A stretch of 64,000 nucleotides of DNA from Euptelea pleiosperma. Its lineage: Eukaryota > Streptophyta > Magnoliopsida > Ranunculales > Eupteleaceae. The DNA lies in the NCBI GenBank assembly GCA_035048495.1, contig CM068547.1, forward strand, positions 18,111,913 to 18,175,912. The letters run 5' to 3'. The notes under the pieces were generated by a model. The model was given only the letters and a program-made list of their open reading frames with translations. It did not search any database and was not told the DNA's origin. Shown piece after piece: positions 47,061 to 57,911 of this stretch; the stretch's first letter is position 1, and the number at the start of each line of letters is the position of its first letter. Made by a program: the position numbers and the translations under genes.

Positions 47061-48517
47061 CCAGCAACTCCACCGGTTTTCTGTCCAACCACCGTCTTTC
47101 CATCTGGAAGCTACCTCGATCCACCTTTGTTCTTGCTGGGCATACCAACGAGAACGATCTGCTGCTTCACAGTTGCTGCCTCGTCCCCACCGCACCTGCA
47201 ACAACTCTGGCAACTCCGGACGGATCCACCATCTTCCATCACATCACACTGCTGCAGCCTCTCTCCTTTGTGTAACGGAGTTGCAGGTTGCAACTCCAAG
47301 TCGCCTCCACTTGCGGGGATTGGCACCGGAGAACCTCCCTTCTTGTAGGCACGCCTGCAACTCACTTCACCGCCATGCTCTTTTCCTCCGGCCAGCAACT
47401 CCACCGCGGCAACTACAGAGTTGCAGGACCACCATCTTATCTCCGTTCGGGTTGCCAATCTGCCACCCCTAGTTGCAGGCCGCTGTAACTCTTTTCACCA
47501 GTAAAAAGCTCCACTCAGCCCTCTCTTTGCACCAAAAACCGGCCAACACATCCATTTTGCTGGCTGGATTAGTGCGCCATTCACCTGTGCAACCTCACTC
47601 CACGGACCACGACCTCGTTCCTCCCTTGAACGGTCAGATCATCATCTTCACGGGCTCCTCCCGATACTACTATCGCCTTGGAGCTCATCTTCCACACGTC
47701 CTCACCTCTCCTCACCAAGTCGCAGGCGAGCTACTTGGCTGCTCCTCCAACCCGACTCCTTCTCAACAATCCACTACTTCATCAAGAAAGCACCACCGCT
47801 GTTCATCATGGTTGGAGGTACTACCGTCGGCAACCACAACTTGCAAACTATGCTCTCTCCCACCGAGCCAGCAAGTCTCCACAGCCTCCTCTTTACAGCA
47901 TTAAGGTAAACCTCCCTTCCATCCTCCTTTTCTTTCTCTCTCCTCTCTCTAGGGTAGACACCTCACTCTCTCTCTAGGAATCATTCTATCTCTCTCCATT
48001 TTTTCTCACTTTGTTTCTCTTCTTTCTATTCTCTCTCTAGAACACTAAGTTTGTTCTCTCTAGGATAGTGTTCTATTTTCTCTCTCTCTATCTCTAGACT
48101 TATTTTCTCTCTCATTCTTACATGCTTTCTAGAGTAATCCATTACATTGCCTTCTAGTTGATTGTTTGTTATTGTTGTTCCACCTTTCAAGAAGTTGTAT
48201 GCAACATTCCAATTTGATGAATAAAAGTTAAGGTTGTTTTTGTAATTTTTGTTATGGTTTGAATAGCTATTTTTCTCTCTAAAATCAACCAATCATGTTT
48301 TAATCCATCACCATTCTCACCTCTCCATGTTTTCTTGATAAAAATCCATCATTTCATGTTCTTTGCTTGCACAAACTAACACCGAGTGCGGATCGACATC
48401 TGACACGAATCCCTATACAATATCGCATACTTTGCAGGAATTAAATCGGAAAGGATACAAATTTAGTTGGAATTAGGGTTTCCGTAACCAACGACGCGGA
48501 AAAATCCTACTTTCAAA

Positions 48518-48533
48518 TGGCGCCGCTGCCGCT
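48518..48533 (+). other. Primer binding site, tRNA-Asp type
   Basis: TGGCGCCGCTGCCG two bases after the LTR end. It differs from the usual tRNA-Asp complement at one position. The same sequence is found in reverse at 406-423. Confidence 0.8.
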
Positions 48534-50360
48534 CGGGTGTTCGGGAGTGCAAAAAAGGACGTAAAGACGGAATTGGAAAGTTGCTGAAGCGAAAAGCTGC
48601 TCAATTTGGCCAGCCCGACCTTTTCGGGAAACTTTCTATATTGTGTTTTTAGAGATTTTTTAGCAGTTTTTAAATTACTATTTTTAATGCCTCGGAAGGC
48701 CGAGTGCAATTTGTAATAATTTAGGAATTTTACTGCTTTCCATATAACTGCTAGATCTTGTTCTAGGGTTTTTTAGAAACCCTAGATTAAGTGGAAATTA
48801 CCAAAAAAATTAAAAAATCAAAATTCAAAAAAATTAGGGTTTTATATTCTGCAGATTTTTAGAAATCACCAATCAAGGATTTGCGATTTTTGGAAAGATT
48901 CTAAAATCTTGAAACTTTGCTAAATTAGGGTTTCCCCTCTTAGAAGTTTCCTCTTTAGAAGAATTTCTATCTTTAGAAATCTTCGAATTTGGAAAAGTCT
49001 GCAAAAGGAAACACCCCAAATCTAGTAGAATTTCAATTTTAGGAAATTTCCCAAAATTATAAGGGATCTCGCAATCAAATCTTTCTTGGAAGATCTCCAC
49101 AGTTCGGAAAACTTTCCAATCTAGGTATTTTCCAATCTGGGAATTCCTAAATTTTAACCCATCTCGAATTTGGAAACTAATTCAAAAACTTGCCTAAATT
49201 CAATGCTTGCTCAGTGAACCCTAAAAAGGCAAGGATCTTCCAAATAAAATCCCACATACCTAGACCGTGCGATCTAACTGTTTCTGCAGGAACACGATCC
49301 AGTGTGGGTAGGGAGCGAAAGCTCAAAGAGGTGGAGTCGGGCCCAAGCCCATTAGGATACCCCTCTCTAACCCACGGAGGCGACCCCGTGGCGTGGCCCA
49401 CGGGAGGTAAGTCTCTATCCTCACCTTGAGTGCGATACAGAGCATATTGGGTGCATCATTGCCGCTTGTCTATTTGTTTTCTAGCAACAACTTATTCGAC
49501 TTGCGTGGTGTGGCCGTTAATCAATCAACTCTAAGCGAGCAAACCCAGCTCCAAAATTGAAACTGGTGGGATTTCATCACCCACCTCATCATTCCAACTG
49601 ATTTGATCCCAAGGCTCCATTTAATTAAAAAGAATCAAGAAGTAGAGCCAATTAGCCCGGTGTTCGAGGAAAAATCCACGCAAAGCAAACCCGCTTAACA
49701 TCCAATCGAAATAAGACCACGAGCGCGGGTCCCTGTTGTCTAACACACCCATAAGTCCCTACTACTCAAGTACACTGAGCTCGACGTGGCATCTTGGACT
49801 ATTCGGCGGTTAGTTACGTGTAGACTAGGAACACGCACCAACCCTAGCTTAACCCGAGGGAACACTCTTCTTATCCACTTGACCAATCCGGTTAGTCTGG
49901 GACGTACTTAAGTCAGCCATTGTGCCGCACGTCTGTCTAGGCTTCGGATTGCCTTGTTGTTAACTAGAGTTAGTACTAAAGGATTCGCTCTGAAGAGTGT
50001 AGCCTGGTGAGAACCTCTGAGTGCAAAACAGTTAGTCCGGCGGTTAAAAGATAAACCAGTGGTCCACCCACTGTCATAATCTACTCTAGCCCCAAAACTA
50101 ACAAAGATAATTCCTAAAATATATCCTGATTGCTTAGAATAGGATTATCTGTGCTTGGTGTGCATCATTTAGGATAGTGTTCCTCTCTGGCAACTTTTTG
50201 CCAAGTATAGAGATTGCCTCATTCGCGTATGCCCGTTTGGAATCGTCCGAACAAGCGCTTGATTCGATCTGAGAATCACGTCCCTACAGTGGATCCTCCA
50301 CTGAATTCTTCCCCATCTCTTTCCCCACCCGCCTCCCCCAGTTCTACTACCTTTGTAGTC
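48534..50360 (+). other. Untranslated leader of the complete element
   Basis: No coding frame of note. Blocks at 49310-49430 and 49550-50180 are conserved in the coding-deleted relative (6040-6910), including AACTGGTGGGATTTCATCA and ACTAGGAACACG-type stretches. The length of about 1.8 kb is normal for Athila-type elements. Confidence 0.7.
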
Positions 50361-51836
50361 ATGGCAGTCGAACGACCCCTTATCGAGACGTTCGCCCCTA
50401 TCTCTGCTAATCCGCCCACTTGCATTATTCTCCCACCTACTACGGCGGTACAATTTGAGATCAGGCCGCAGACGATCCAAATGCTGCCAACCTTTCGTGG
50501 TCTCCCAAGAGAAGACCCATATTCCCATATTAGGGAATTCCAACATGTCATCCTACTTTTCAAGAATCAGAACCTCGATGATGACAATGTCCATCTGCGA
50601 GTTTTCCTATTCTCGCTCAAAGACTGAGCCTCAGATTGGCTATACTCCTTACCCGCTGATTCAATCAGCAGTTGGAAAGAATTGGTGGGCAAATTCATGT
50701 CTAAATTCTACCCCATGACTCGGACCAACCAAATGAAGCAACTCATCCAGGACTTTCGACAGAAGTCCGATGAGAAATTTTTCGAAGCGTGGGATAGATT
50801 CCAAGACTACCTGACTAAGTGCCCCCACCATAGCATCGACAAGGGCAATCTTGTCCATGTCTTCTACAAGGGACTTACTGATGAGTCCCGGACCATGGTA
50901 GAGTCAATGTGCCAAGGAAAATTCCTGCACCAAACTCCGACCGATGCATACAAATTCTTGGGAGAGTTAGGAGAAAACTCTCAACATTGGACGACTGACT
51001 CAGAGTTCAGTCGAACCACTTCGGTCCAAAGGACAACCAAGGGACATGATGCTACAGCTGATACTGAGCTTCGATCTGTCATTCAAGAGTTGAGCAAGTC
51101 AGTCTCGGCACTGGCTGTGTCTGTACAAAAGCCTACTCAACAATCTACCCCAGTCATGCATGTGGGACACGAGAGCCCTATGGAATCCTGCACCCTCTGT
51201 CTGCAACCCTCCCATACTACTGAGCATTGTCCTTTGAATGAAGGATGGTCTAATCCTCTTCAGGAAGAAGTTTGTGCTTTCAGCACATACAAACCACCCA
51301 CTCAGAACTCGTATAGTCAATCTTATCATCCGGACACGAGAAACCACCCTAACTTCTCCTGGCGGCCTCAGTCTACTCAACCACAAGCTCAACCTCCACG
51401 TCAACCTCAGGGCATGTATCCTCCTGGGTTCAATCAACCCAATAGGCAATTCAATCAGGGACAATATCAGCAGAATCAGTACCCATCTACTCAGAACCAG
51501 CAGTTCCAACTGAGTCAATACTCTGGACAACAGAGCACATTTCAGAATCAGCAAAGAGTTCCCCAGAACTTTCAGAACCAACAGATTGTCCCAACTAATT
51601 CTTCTGCCTATAACTATAATGCCCCGATGAGCTCGAGTCGCGAATTGGTGCCTCAGCTCCTATTAGCTGCTCCCCAACAGTCGGTCCCCAAACCCGGTAT
51701 CGAGGACCTTCTAGCTCAACTCATTACTCAATCTATGCAACACCTAGAGCAATAGCAACAGCAATCCATGCTTCGTCTAGAGCAACGCTTAGGTAACCTG
51801 GAAGCTGAGAAAGCTAAAGGCATCTTCCCTAGCTAA
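50361..51836 (+). pseudogene. gag: gag region with three in-frame stop codons
   Basis: It starts MAVERPLIETFAP. Codons about 30-200 are the capsid-like domain (PTFRGLPREDPYSHIREF, then VHLRVFLFSLKD and KFYPMTRTNQMKQL). A zinc knuckle CTLCLQPSHTTEHC (C-x2-C-x4-H-x4-C) is at codons 277-290, followed by a glutamine-rich tail. Stops are TGA at 50625 (codon 89), TAG at 51753 (codon 465) and TAA at 51834 (codon 492), all in the same frame as pol. Each can be explained by one C-to-T change in CGA, CAG and CAA. Gag is the structural protein that packages the element RNA in cytoplasmic particles. As it stands, only a truncated peptide could be made. Confidence 0.9.
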
Positions 51837-54800
51837 CCCATCGCTAACCCAAAAGGAAATGCCAAAGGAGCAGTATATGAGATCGGTTCCCAATCTCAAA
51901 GCCAGAATGAGAATTGTCAAGGGGAGGTGCAAGCTGTAACCACCCTACGATCTGGAAAAACTGTGGACATGGGAGTCCAACCACCACCGGTGCCATCTCC
52001 AGCACCCATCACTCGCACCGTGGAAACTAGTCCAAATCCTACCTCTGCTTCTTCTACCTCTGCACCAACATCAGATATCCCTGTGCAAAAATCTAAGGCT
52101 AAAGACAAATCCATTTGTCGAGTAAAGCCTCCCTTCCCGGACAGACTTGTCCAAGATAAGCGGGATCAGCAATTCTCTGAGATCTTAGATGTCTTTAAAG
52201 ACGTCCAGATCAATATCCCATTCCTTTCTGCTATCAAGCAAATCCCTTCCTATGCCAAATTCCTCAAGGACTTGTGCACAGTTAAGCGGCGTACGCATGT
52301 ACCCAAAGCTGCCTTCTTGGCCGAAAAAGCTACCGCGTTCATTCAACGCAATAGTGTGATCAAACACAAGGATCCAGGTAGCCCAACTGTCCAATGTGAA
52401 ATTGGAGACAACTTTAGCTGCACTGCTTTGCTAGATTTAGGGGCTAGCGTTAACCTCATACCATTCTCGGTATATCAGCAGTTAGGACTGAAAGATATGA
52501 AGCCTACCAATGTCACCCTGAAATTGGCTGATCAGTCCATCAAGATTCCAAGAGGAATCATTGAAGATGTCCTAGTAAAAGTCGCTGACTTTTATTATCC
52601 TGTGGACTTTATCATTCTAGACACTGAGCCGTGTCAGGATAACCGCATTCCGGTCATCTTAGGCCATCCATTCCTTGCCACCGCGAACGCACACATCGGG
52701 TGCCGGGATGGAAACATGTCCATTGCTTTCGGTAACCTCAAAGCTGAGGTCAACATCTTTCGTTTAATGCAACAAGATGCCGATCGCGAAGTGACCGATG
52801 AAATGTGTGCCGTTGAGAGTCTAATCCCGGACTCCACCGAAGATATTCTTAAGCAGTGTCTAGAACACTTTGGAGCTGACTTTGCAATAGAGTCAGCTAT
52901 TTCTGATCTCAATGATCTTTTGGAGACTGCTCCACTGATAGAGATCCCCGCTCCTCTCATCGAGTTCGAGCCTCTGATAACCATGGCCAGAGAACCCATC
53001 ATTCCTTTACCTACTGAAGTCAAACCTCTTCAATCCGTGTCTTCTGTGACACCTATTTCTACTTCATCTGCTCCAATATTGGAGCTTAAGCCTCTTCCCA
53101 CAGATCTTTCCTATGCCTATCTTGGTCCTAAGGAAACCTACCCTGTCATTATTGCTTCCGCTTTGTCTGAGAGTGAACGTAAGAAACTTCTCGAGCTGCT
53201 CAACGAGCACAAATCTACGATAGGTTGGACTATAGATGATATTCGAGGCATAGACCCCTCGGTGTGCCAACATCACATCTATCTCGAGGATGAATCCAAA
53301 ACCTCTCGAGAACACCAGAGGAGGTTGAACCCCGTCTTGAAGGATGTAGTCCAGGATGAGGTCCTTAAACTGTTAGATGCGGGTATCATTTATCCCATCT
53401 CCGATAGCAAATGGGTGAGTCCTATTCATGTCGTCCCTAAAAAGGCAGGATTCACAGTTGTGGAAAATGAGAACAAGGAAATGGTCACCCAGCGCCTGAA
53501 GAAAGGGTGGAGAGTCTGCATCGATTACCGACGACTCAACACCAACACTAGGAAGGACCATTTTCCTTTACCCTTCATAGACCAAATGTTGGAGAGACTA
53601 GCAGGTCACTCCTATTACTGCTTCCTCGATGGTTACTCAGGGTATAATCAAATACCCATCGCCCTTGAGGATCACGAGAAGACAACTTTCACCTGTCCCT
53701 TTGGCACTTTTGCCTACAAGCGCATGCCCTTTGGCCTCTGCAATGCACCCGCGACCTTTCAAAGGTGTATGATGAGCATATTCTCTGACATGGTGGAAAA
53801 ATTCCTCGAAGTCTTTATGGACGACTTCTCAGTCTTCGGGTCATCCTTTGATGACTGTCTGAACCATCTAGGGCTTGTACTTCAACGCTGTCAGGACAAG
53901 CAACTTGTCCTCAATTGGGAGAAATGCCACTTCATGGTGACGAAGGGCATTGTTCTGGGACATGTCATTTCCCATCAGGGCATTGAGGTCGACAAAGCTA
54001 AAATCGATATCATCTCGACCTTGCCTACTCCTAAGTCTGTGCGTGACATCCGGTCCTTTTTGGGACACGGAGGATTCTATAGGCGATTCATCAAGGACTT
54101 CTCTCAAATCGCTCGACCTCTATCCCATCTCCTGGCTAAAGATAGTCCTTTCGACTTTAATGCTGACTGTGTCAAGGCATTCGAGCATCTCAAATCTGAG
54201 CTCACTACTGCGCCCATTATCCGTCCCCCGGACTGGACTCTACCTTTTGAGGTAATGTGCGATGCTTCTGACTACGCGTTAGGCGCTGTTCTAGGGCAGA
54301 GAGTTGACAAAAGGTCACACGTGATCTACTACGCGAGCAAAACTCTTAACTCTGCCCAAATAAATTACTCTACCACTGAGAAAGAACTCCTGGCGGTAGT
54401 CTTCGCCCTTGATAAATTCCGTCAGTACCTCTTAGCCACTAAGGTGGTTGTGTACACTGATCATGCAGCCCTTCGTTATCTCATGTCGAAAAAGGAAACC
54501 AAACCTCGATTAATTCGATGGATTCTCTTACTGCAGGAATTCGACCTCGAGATTAAGGATAAGAAAGGAACTGAGAATGTAGTGGCTGATCACTTGTCTA
54601 GACTGACTTTAGAGTCATCCTTCGACACCCAGCCCATCCCTGAAACCTTTCCAGACGAACAACTGTTCGCCATCTCTGTTAATCCTTGGTATGCTGACAT
54701 TGTCAACTACCTTGTCACCGAAGAAATGCCTTCACACTGGTCAAAACAGGACAAAAGCCAATTCCTAGCAAGAGTTAAGTACTACTCTTGGGATGACCCT

Positions 54801-55985
54801 TATTTGTATAAATACTGTCCTGACCAGATCATTCGTCTCTGTGTCCCTGAGTCGGACCAACTCAGTATCTTGTCCTCGTGTCATGACCAACCTTGTGGTG
54901 GTCATTTCAGTACTAAGAAAACTGCAGAAAAAGTTCTGCAATGCGGATTCTACTGGCCCACATTATTTAAAGATGCCCATATCTATAGCAAAACTTATCC
55001 TAATTGCCAGCATCTAGGCCGCATCTCCCTGAGGAACATGATGCCCCTAACTCCCATCCAGGTCGATGAAATATCTGACATTTGGGGCATCGACTTCATG
55101 GGCCCCTTTCCAGTTTCCTATGGTTTTGAGTACATTCTCCTTGCGGTAGACTATGTATCCAAATGGATAGAAGCCATTCCCACCAAGACCAATGACCACA
55201 AAGTGGTGGTCAAATTCCTAAAAGAGTTCATCTTCGCCAGATTCGGTGCCCCTAAGGCCATCATTAGTGATGGGGGCACCCATTTCTGCAATACGATATT
55301 CGAGAAATTAATGAAAAAGTATGGGGTAACCCACAAGGTTGCCCTAGCTTATCATCCGCAGACTAGTGGTCAAATGGAGGTTTCTAATCGTCAGATCAAG
55401 CAGATCTTGGAGAAGACAGTCAATACCACACGTAAAGACTGGTCTACTCGTCTCACAGATGCTTTATGGGCATACAGAACCGCCTACAAGACCCCACTCA
55501 ATATGTCTCCCTATCGTCTCGTCTTTGGGAAACCCTGTCATCTTCCGGTAGAGATTGAACATCGTGCCCTGTGGGCCATTAAGAAGCTCAACTTCGACCT
55601 AAACTCCGCAGGGGAGGAGCGGAAACTTCAAATGAATGAGTTAGAAGAACTCAGAAATGATGCCTACAACTTGTCCAAAAATTACAAAGCAAAAATGAAG
55701 TGGATACATGACAAGAGCATCCTCAGGAAAGAGTTCCATCCAAGACAGAAGGTCCTTCTTTATAATTCTCGTCTCCACCTCTTCCCTGGGAAACTGAAAT
55801 CTAGGTGGACCGGTCCTTATACGGTCACCGCAGTCACACCCTTTGGGGCAATCACTATTGAGGATCCTAAGGATCACTCCTCTTTTCAGGTCAATGGGCA
55901 GCGTCTAAAACAGTTCCATGAACTTGACGTATTGTTCATTCAGACTTTTGAGATCGATCTCATCGATCTTATCTATGTCGACTGA
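51837..55985 (+). CDS. pol: pol: protease, reverse transcriptase, RNase H, integrase
   Basis: Open from the stop at 51834 to TGA at 55983. The first methionine is at 51927 (residue 1 here), but pol is normally the downstream part of one gag-pol frame, so this is not a proven start. Protease DLGAS is at 170-174, reverse transcriptase FMDD at 630-633, RNase [10 protein letters not shown] with Asp 779, and the integrase core Asp 1056, Asp 1115, Glu 1151 with exact D-x35-E spacing. The integrase zinc finger reads His 986, His 993, Tyr 1024, Cys 1027: the first cysteine of the expected C-x2-C is replaced, a single base change (TGT to TAT). There is no chromodomain and no downstream envelope frame. 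The polyprotein would copy element RNA and insert the DNA. It is otherwise full-length with no frameshift. Confidence 0.93.
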   Translation, partial: PIANPKGNAKGAVYEIGSQSQSQNENCQGEVQAVTTLRSGKTVDMGVQPPPVPSPAPITRTVETSPNPTSASSTSAPTSDIPVQKSKAKDKSICRVKPPFPDRLVQDKRDQQFSEILDVFKDVQINIPFLSAIKQIPSYAKFLKDLCTVKRRTHVPKAAFLAEKATAFIQRNSVIKHKDPGSPTVQCEIGDNFSCTALLDLGASVNLIPFSVYQQLGLKDMKPTNVTLKLADQSIKIPRGIIEDVLVKVADFYYPVDFIILDTEPCQDNRIPVILGHPFLATANAHIGCRDGNMSIAFGNLKAEVNIFRLMQQDADREVTDEMCAVESLIPDSTEDILKQCLEHFGADFAIESAISDLNDLLETAPLIEIPAPLIEFEPLITMAREPIIPLPTEVKPLQSVSSVTPISTSSAPILELKPLPTDLSYAYLGPKETYPVIIASALSESERKKLLELLNEHKSTIGWTIDDIRGIDPSVCQHHIYLEDESKTSREHQRRLNPVLKDVVQDEVLKLLDAGIIYPISDSKWVSPIHVVPKKAGFTVVENENKEMVTQRLKKGWRVCIDYRRLNTNTRKDHFPLPFIDQMLERLAGHSYYCFLDGYSGYNQIPIALEDHEKTTFTCPFGTFAYKRMPFGLCNAPATFQRCMMSIFSDMVEKFLEVFMDDFSVFGSSFDDCLNHLGLVLQRCQDKQLVLNWEKCHFMVTKGIVLGHVISHQGIEVDKAKIDIISTLPTPKSVRDIRSFLGHGGFYRRFIKDFSQIARPLSHLLAKDSPFDFNADCVKAFEHLKSELTTAPIIRPPDWTLPFEVMCDASDYALGAVLGQRVDKRSHVIYYASKTLNSAQINYSTTEKELLAVVFALDKFRQYLLATKVVVYTDHAALRYLMSKKETKPRLIRWILLLQEFDLEIKDKKGTENVVADHLSRLTLESSFDTQPIPETFPDEQLFAISVNPWYADIVNYLVTEEMPSHWSKQDKSQFLARVKYYSWDDPYLYKYCPDQIIRLCVPESDQLSILSSCHDQPCGGHFSTKKTAEKVLQCGFYWPTLFKDAHIYSKTYPNCQHLGRISLRNMMPLTPIQVDEISDIWGIDFMGPFPVSYGFEYILLAVDYVSKWIEAIPTKTNDHKVVVKFLKEFIFARFGAPKAIISDGGTHFCNTIFEKLMKKYGVTHKVALAYHPQTSGQMEVSNRQIKQILEKTVNTTRKDWSTRLTDALWAYRTAYKTPLNMSPYRLVFGKPCHLPVEIEHRALWAIKKLNFDLNSAGEERKLQMNELEELRNDAYNLSKNYKAKMKWIHDKSILRKEFHPRQKVLLYNSRLHLFPGKLKSRWTGPYTVTAVTPFGAITIEDPKDHSSFQVNGQRLKQFHELDVLFIQTFEIDLIDLIYVD

Positions 55986-57897
55986 TGATCCACTCAGTCT
56001 CCTGAGCTCCAACTTGGTTGGGGGTGCCTGTCACCCCCGTCATGTCTGGCTGAAGACGTAAAACTTAGCGCTTTCGGAAAGGCAATTCCGGTATTCCTAG
56101 AGTACATGAGTCTCATACATTTGTTATTACTGTTATATCTCTGGAAATGCAGGTACATTCATTCTTCCGATCATCAGGTACCACACACTGTCGAGTTTCT
56201 GCCGACTTGGTAACATCCTTCCTGAATCTTGCATCATCATCATTGATTTGTTATCATTTTATGTCCCGGTCATGAGCACCGAGGACGGTGCTGTATTTTG
56301 GTTGGGGGTGGGTATTTACCAAAACTCATGTCTTCATTTTGATTAAAAGAAAAAAAAAACTCATTTTTGGGGTGATTTCCGATGTTCTCCAAAAGTTTTC
56401 TAGAATTTCAAAAAAAAAAATGTGTCAAATACCCTGACTTTGATTAGCTAAAAACCTTCGTTAAGTCAGTATTGAGGATGTCAATTTTTGTTTAAAGTTA
56501 GCGTTGAGTCAAGTCAAGCGTGACTACAGCAGGTTTGAAAACTCAGAAAAACTCATATTCGGCACAATTGTACACTATCAATATCAGAGTCACCCTAAGT
56601 TTAGAAATTCTGGAGATCCTATGAGAATAATTGTGGAGACCTAACCCAGTGAGCTTTCAAGCCTTTAATCAATTCAGAGTGTTATACAACAATTCTGAGT
56701 CACAAGATGACTCACTATTCTTCATGCCCGCAATATTCGTTGAGAGATCTTATTATCTTTTGCTTCGATCATAAAACTCGGAACGACATCAACATTGGAT
56801 TACTACGACAGAACCTTCTCTATATCCAGTCAAGACAGTATACATGATAGTACAAACCCTAGAAAATGATTTAGGCCATTTTTTCTGAACCATTCAGCCT
56901 TTTTACTCACCTGAATTATACTTCACTAGAAACCCTTTGAACCTTTCTATAAAAGCCTTTTCTTTGCAAACCCATCAACCTAAAATCTAGTCCAGCTATG
57001 AAACATGACTGGCTACCCTTATTTTGAGATGAAAAAAAAAAAAAAAAAAAGAATAACTGATCTGGGTGTACCGTGAAAAAGAAAAGTAAAGAAGAAGAAT
57101 CAAAAGGAAAAGAAAGTGGTTCAAGCCAAAAACAAAATATAGAAAGAAAGTATGAAGAAGAGCTGAAAAGAAATTGAGCAGGCTCAGAAATATCAAGAAA
57201 AAGAGAAAATACGAAAAAAGGAAAAAGAACCAGATAATGGTGTTACGCCGCAGGAAAAATTCTAGAAAAGGGCAATATCCTCTCAAGATCTTTGAAATCC
57301 TGCATTCCTTTATCTCTCTACACCTGACCTAAGCCTCATTATAACCCAGGAAAGTCCTACTTGATTCTAGGATAGTACGATCATAAAATGTGGAGATTGG
57401 AGAAAGAGAAGCTATAGAGTTTGATCTGACGTTCCCGAGTGAAGTGGTATTCCAATCATGAGATCTTCTTCTGTTAAATATGTCCTTCCTTCAAATAATA
57501 CATATGTGAGATCTTTACTTTCATCAACACATCTCCTCACATATAAATTGAGAGAAAAGAAGAAAACCCTTCTTGTGTGATTCTATTCTGAGTGCTAAAA
57601 ATGTGAGATTTGAGGTCGAGGCATAAAAACTTAGAGGTGATCTGAAAATCTTTACTGTCGGATGATGAGAATGTTGAGCACACACACACGCAGAGTCTGA
57701 CTATTCTGGGTCATGATTATCAGTCTATAGTCTTGCCAAGACTCTCCAACTCTTCGCTAGCACGTAACTCTTTTTGCATCCATTCAATTATTTGACGAAC
57801 GATGTTTTCCCTGAGCTAATATGAAAAAGTGTGCAGCATGTGCAGAGCCCTTTTAAGCTCATTTATTTCGCACTAATTGCCAAGGATTGGCAATATT
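55986..57897 (+). other. 3' untranslated interior of the complete element
   Basis: It has several marks shared with 8770-10760: GGTTGGGGGTG at 56016-56026; hairpin AGCACCG/CGGTGCT with AGGA loop (56275-56292) followed by GGTTGGGGGTGGG (56300-56312); GTGGAGACCTAACCCA; an AC microsatellite near 57678; and hairpin ATTGCCA/TGGCAAT (57876-57894). No envelope-like frame is visible. Confidence 0.75.
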
Positions 57898-57911
57898 CTG
57901 GTTGGGGGTTG
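57898..57911 (+). other. Polypurine tract before the 3' LTR
   Basis: CTGGTTGGGGGTTG abuts TGATATTCGC at 57912. It is interrupted by T bases, but similar G-rich tracts occur twice upstream (56016, 56300). Confidence 0.7.

Larger units (their letters stand above)
45831..48515 (+). repeat. 5' LTR of the complete Athila-like element
   Basis: 2685 bases, TGATATTCGCTC to CCTACTTTCA. In order: a TGCTTA/TAAGCA hairpin, the tRNA-like segment with AGGG-TTCCAGA-CCCT (46330-46344) and a T run, CCGTTGGATCT tandem units (46490-46555), palindrome and TATA-like box (46842-46880), the GGAGTTGCA inverted repeat (47036-47060), TCTCTCTA array (47930-48120), and the GAGTGCGGATCGACATCTGAC tail. Short frames inside are shared with the 3' LTR only because the LTRs are copies. 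Confidence 0.95.

Noticed and set aside
47111..47977. Open frames found in both LTRs of the complete element (99-143 residues)
   Set aside because: Duplicated only because the LTRs are copies. They are pyrimidine-rich leader sequence rich in Pro, Ser and His with no recognisable motif, and are broken in other LTRs.
56996..57286. Envelope-like third frame downstream of pol
   Set aside because: The only long frame is on the minus strand, rich in Phe and Leu over A-rich sequence, with no signal or membrane architecture that continues.
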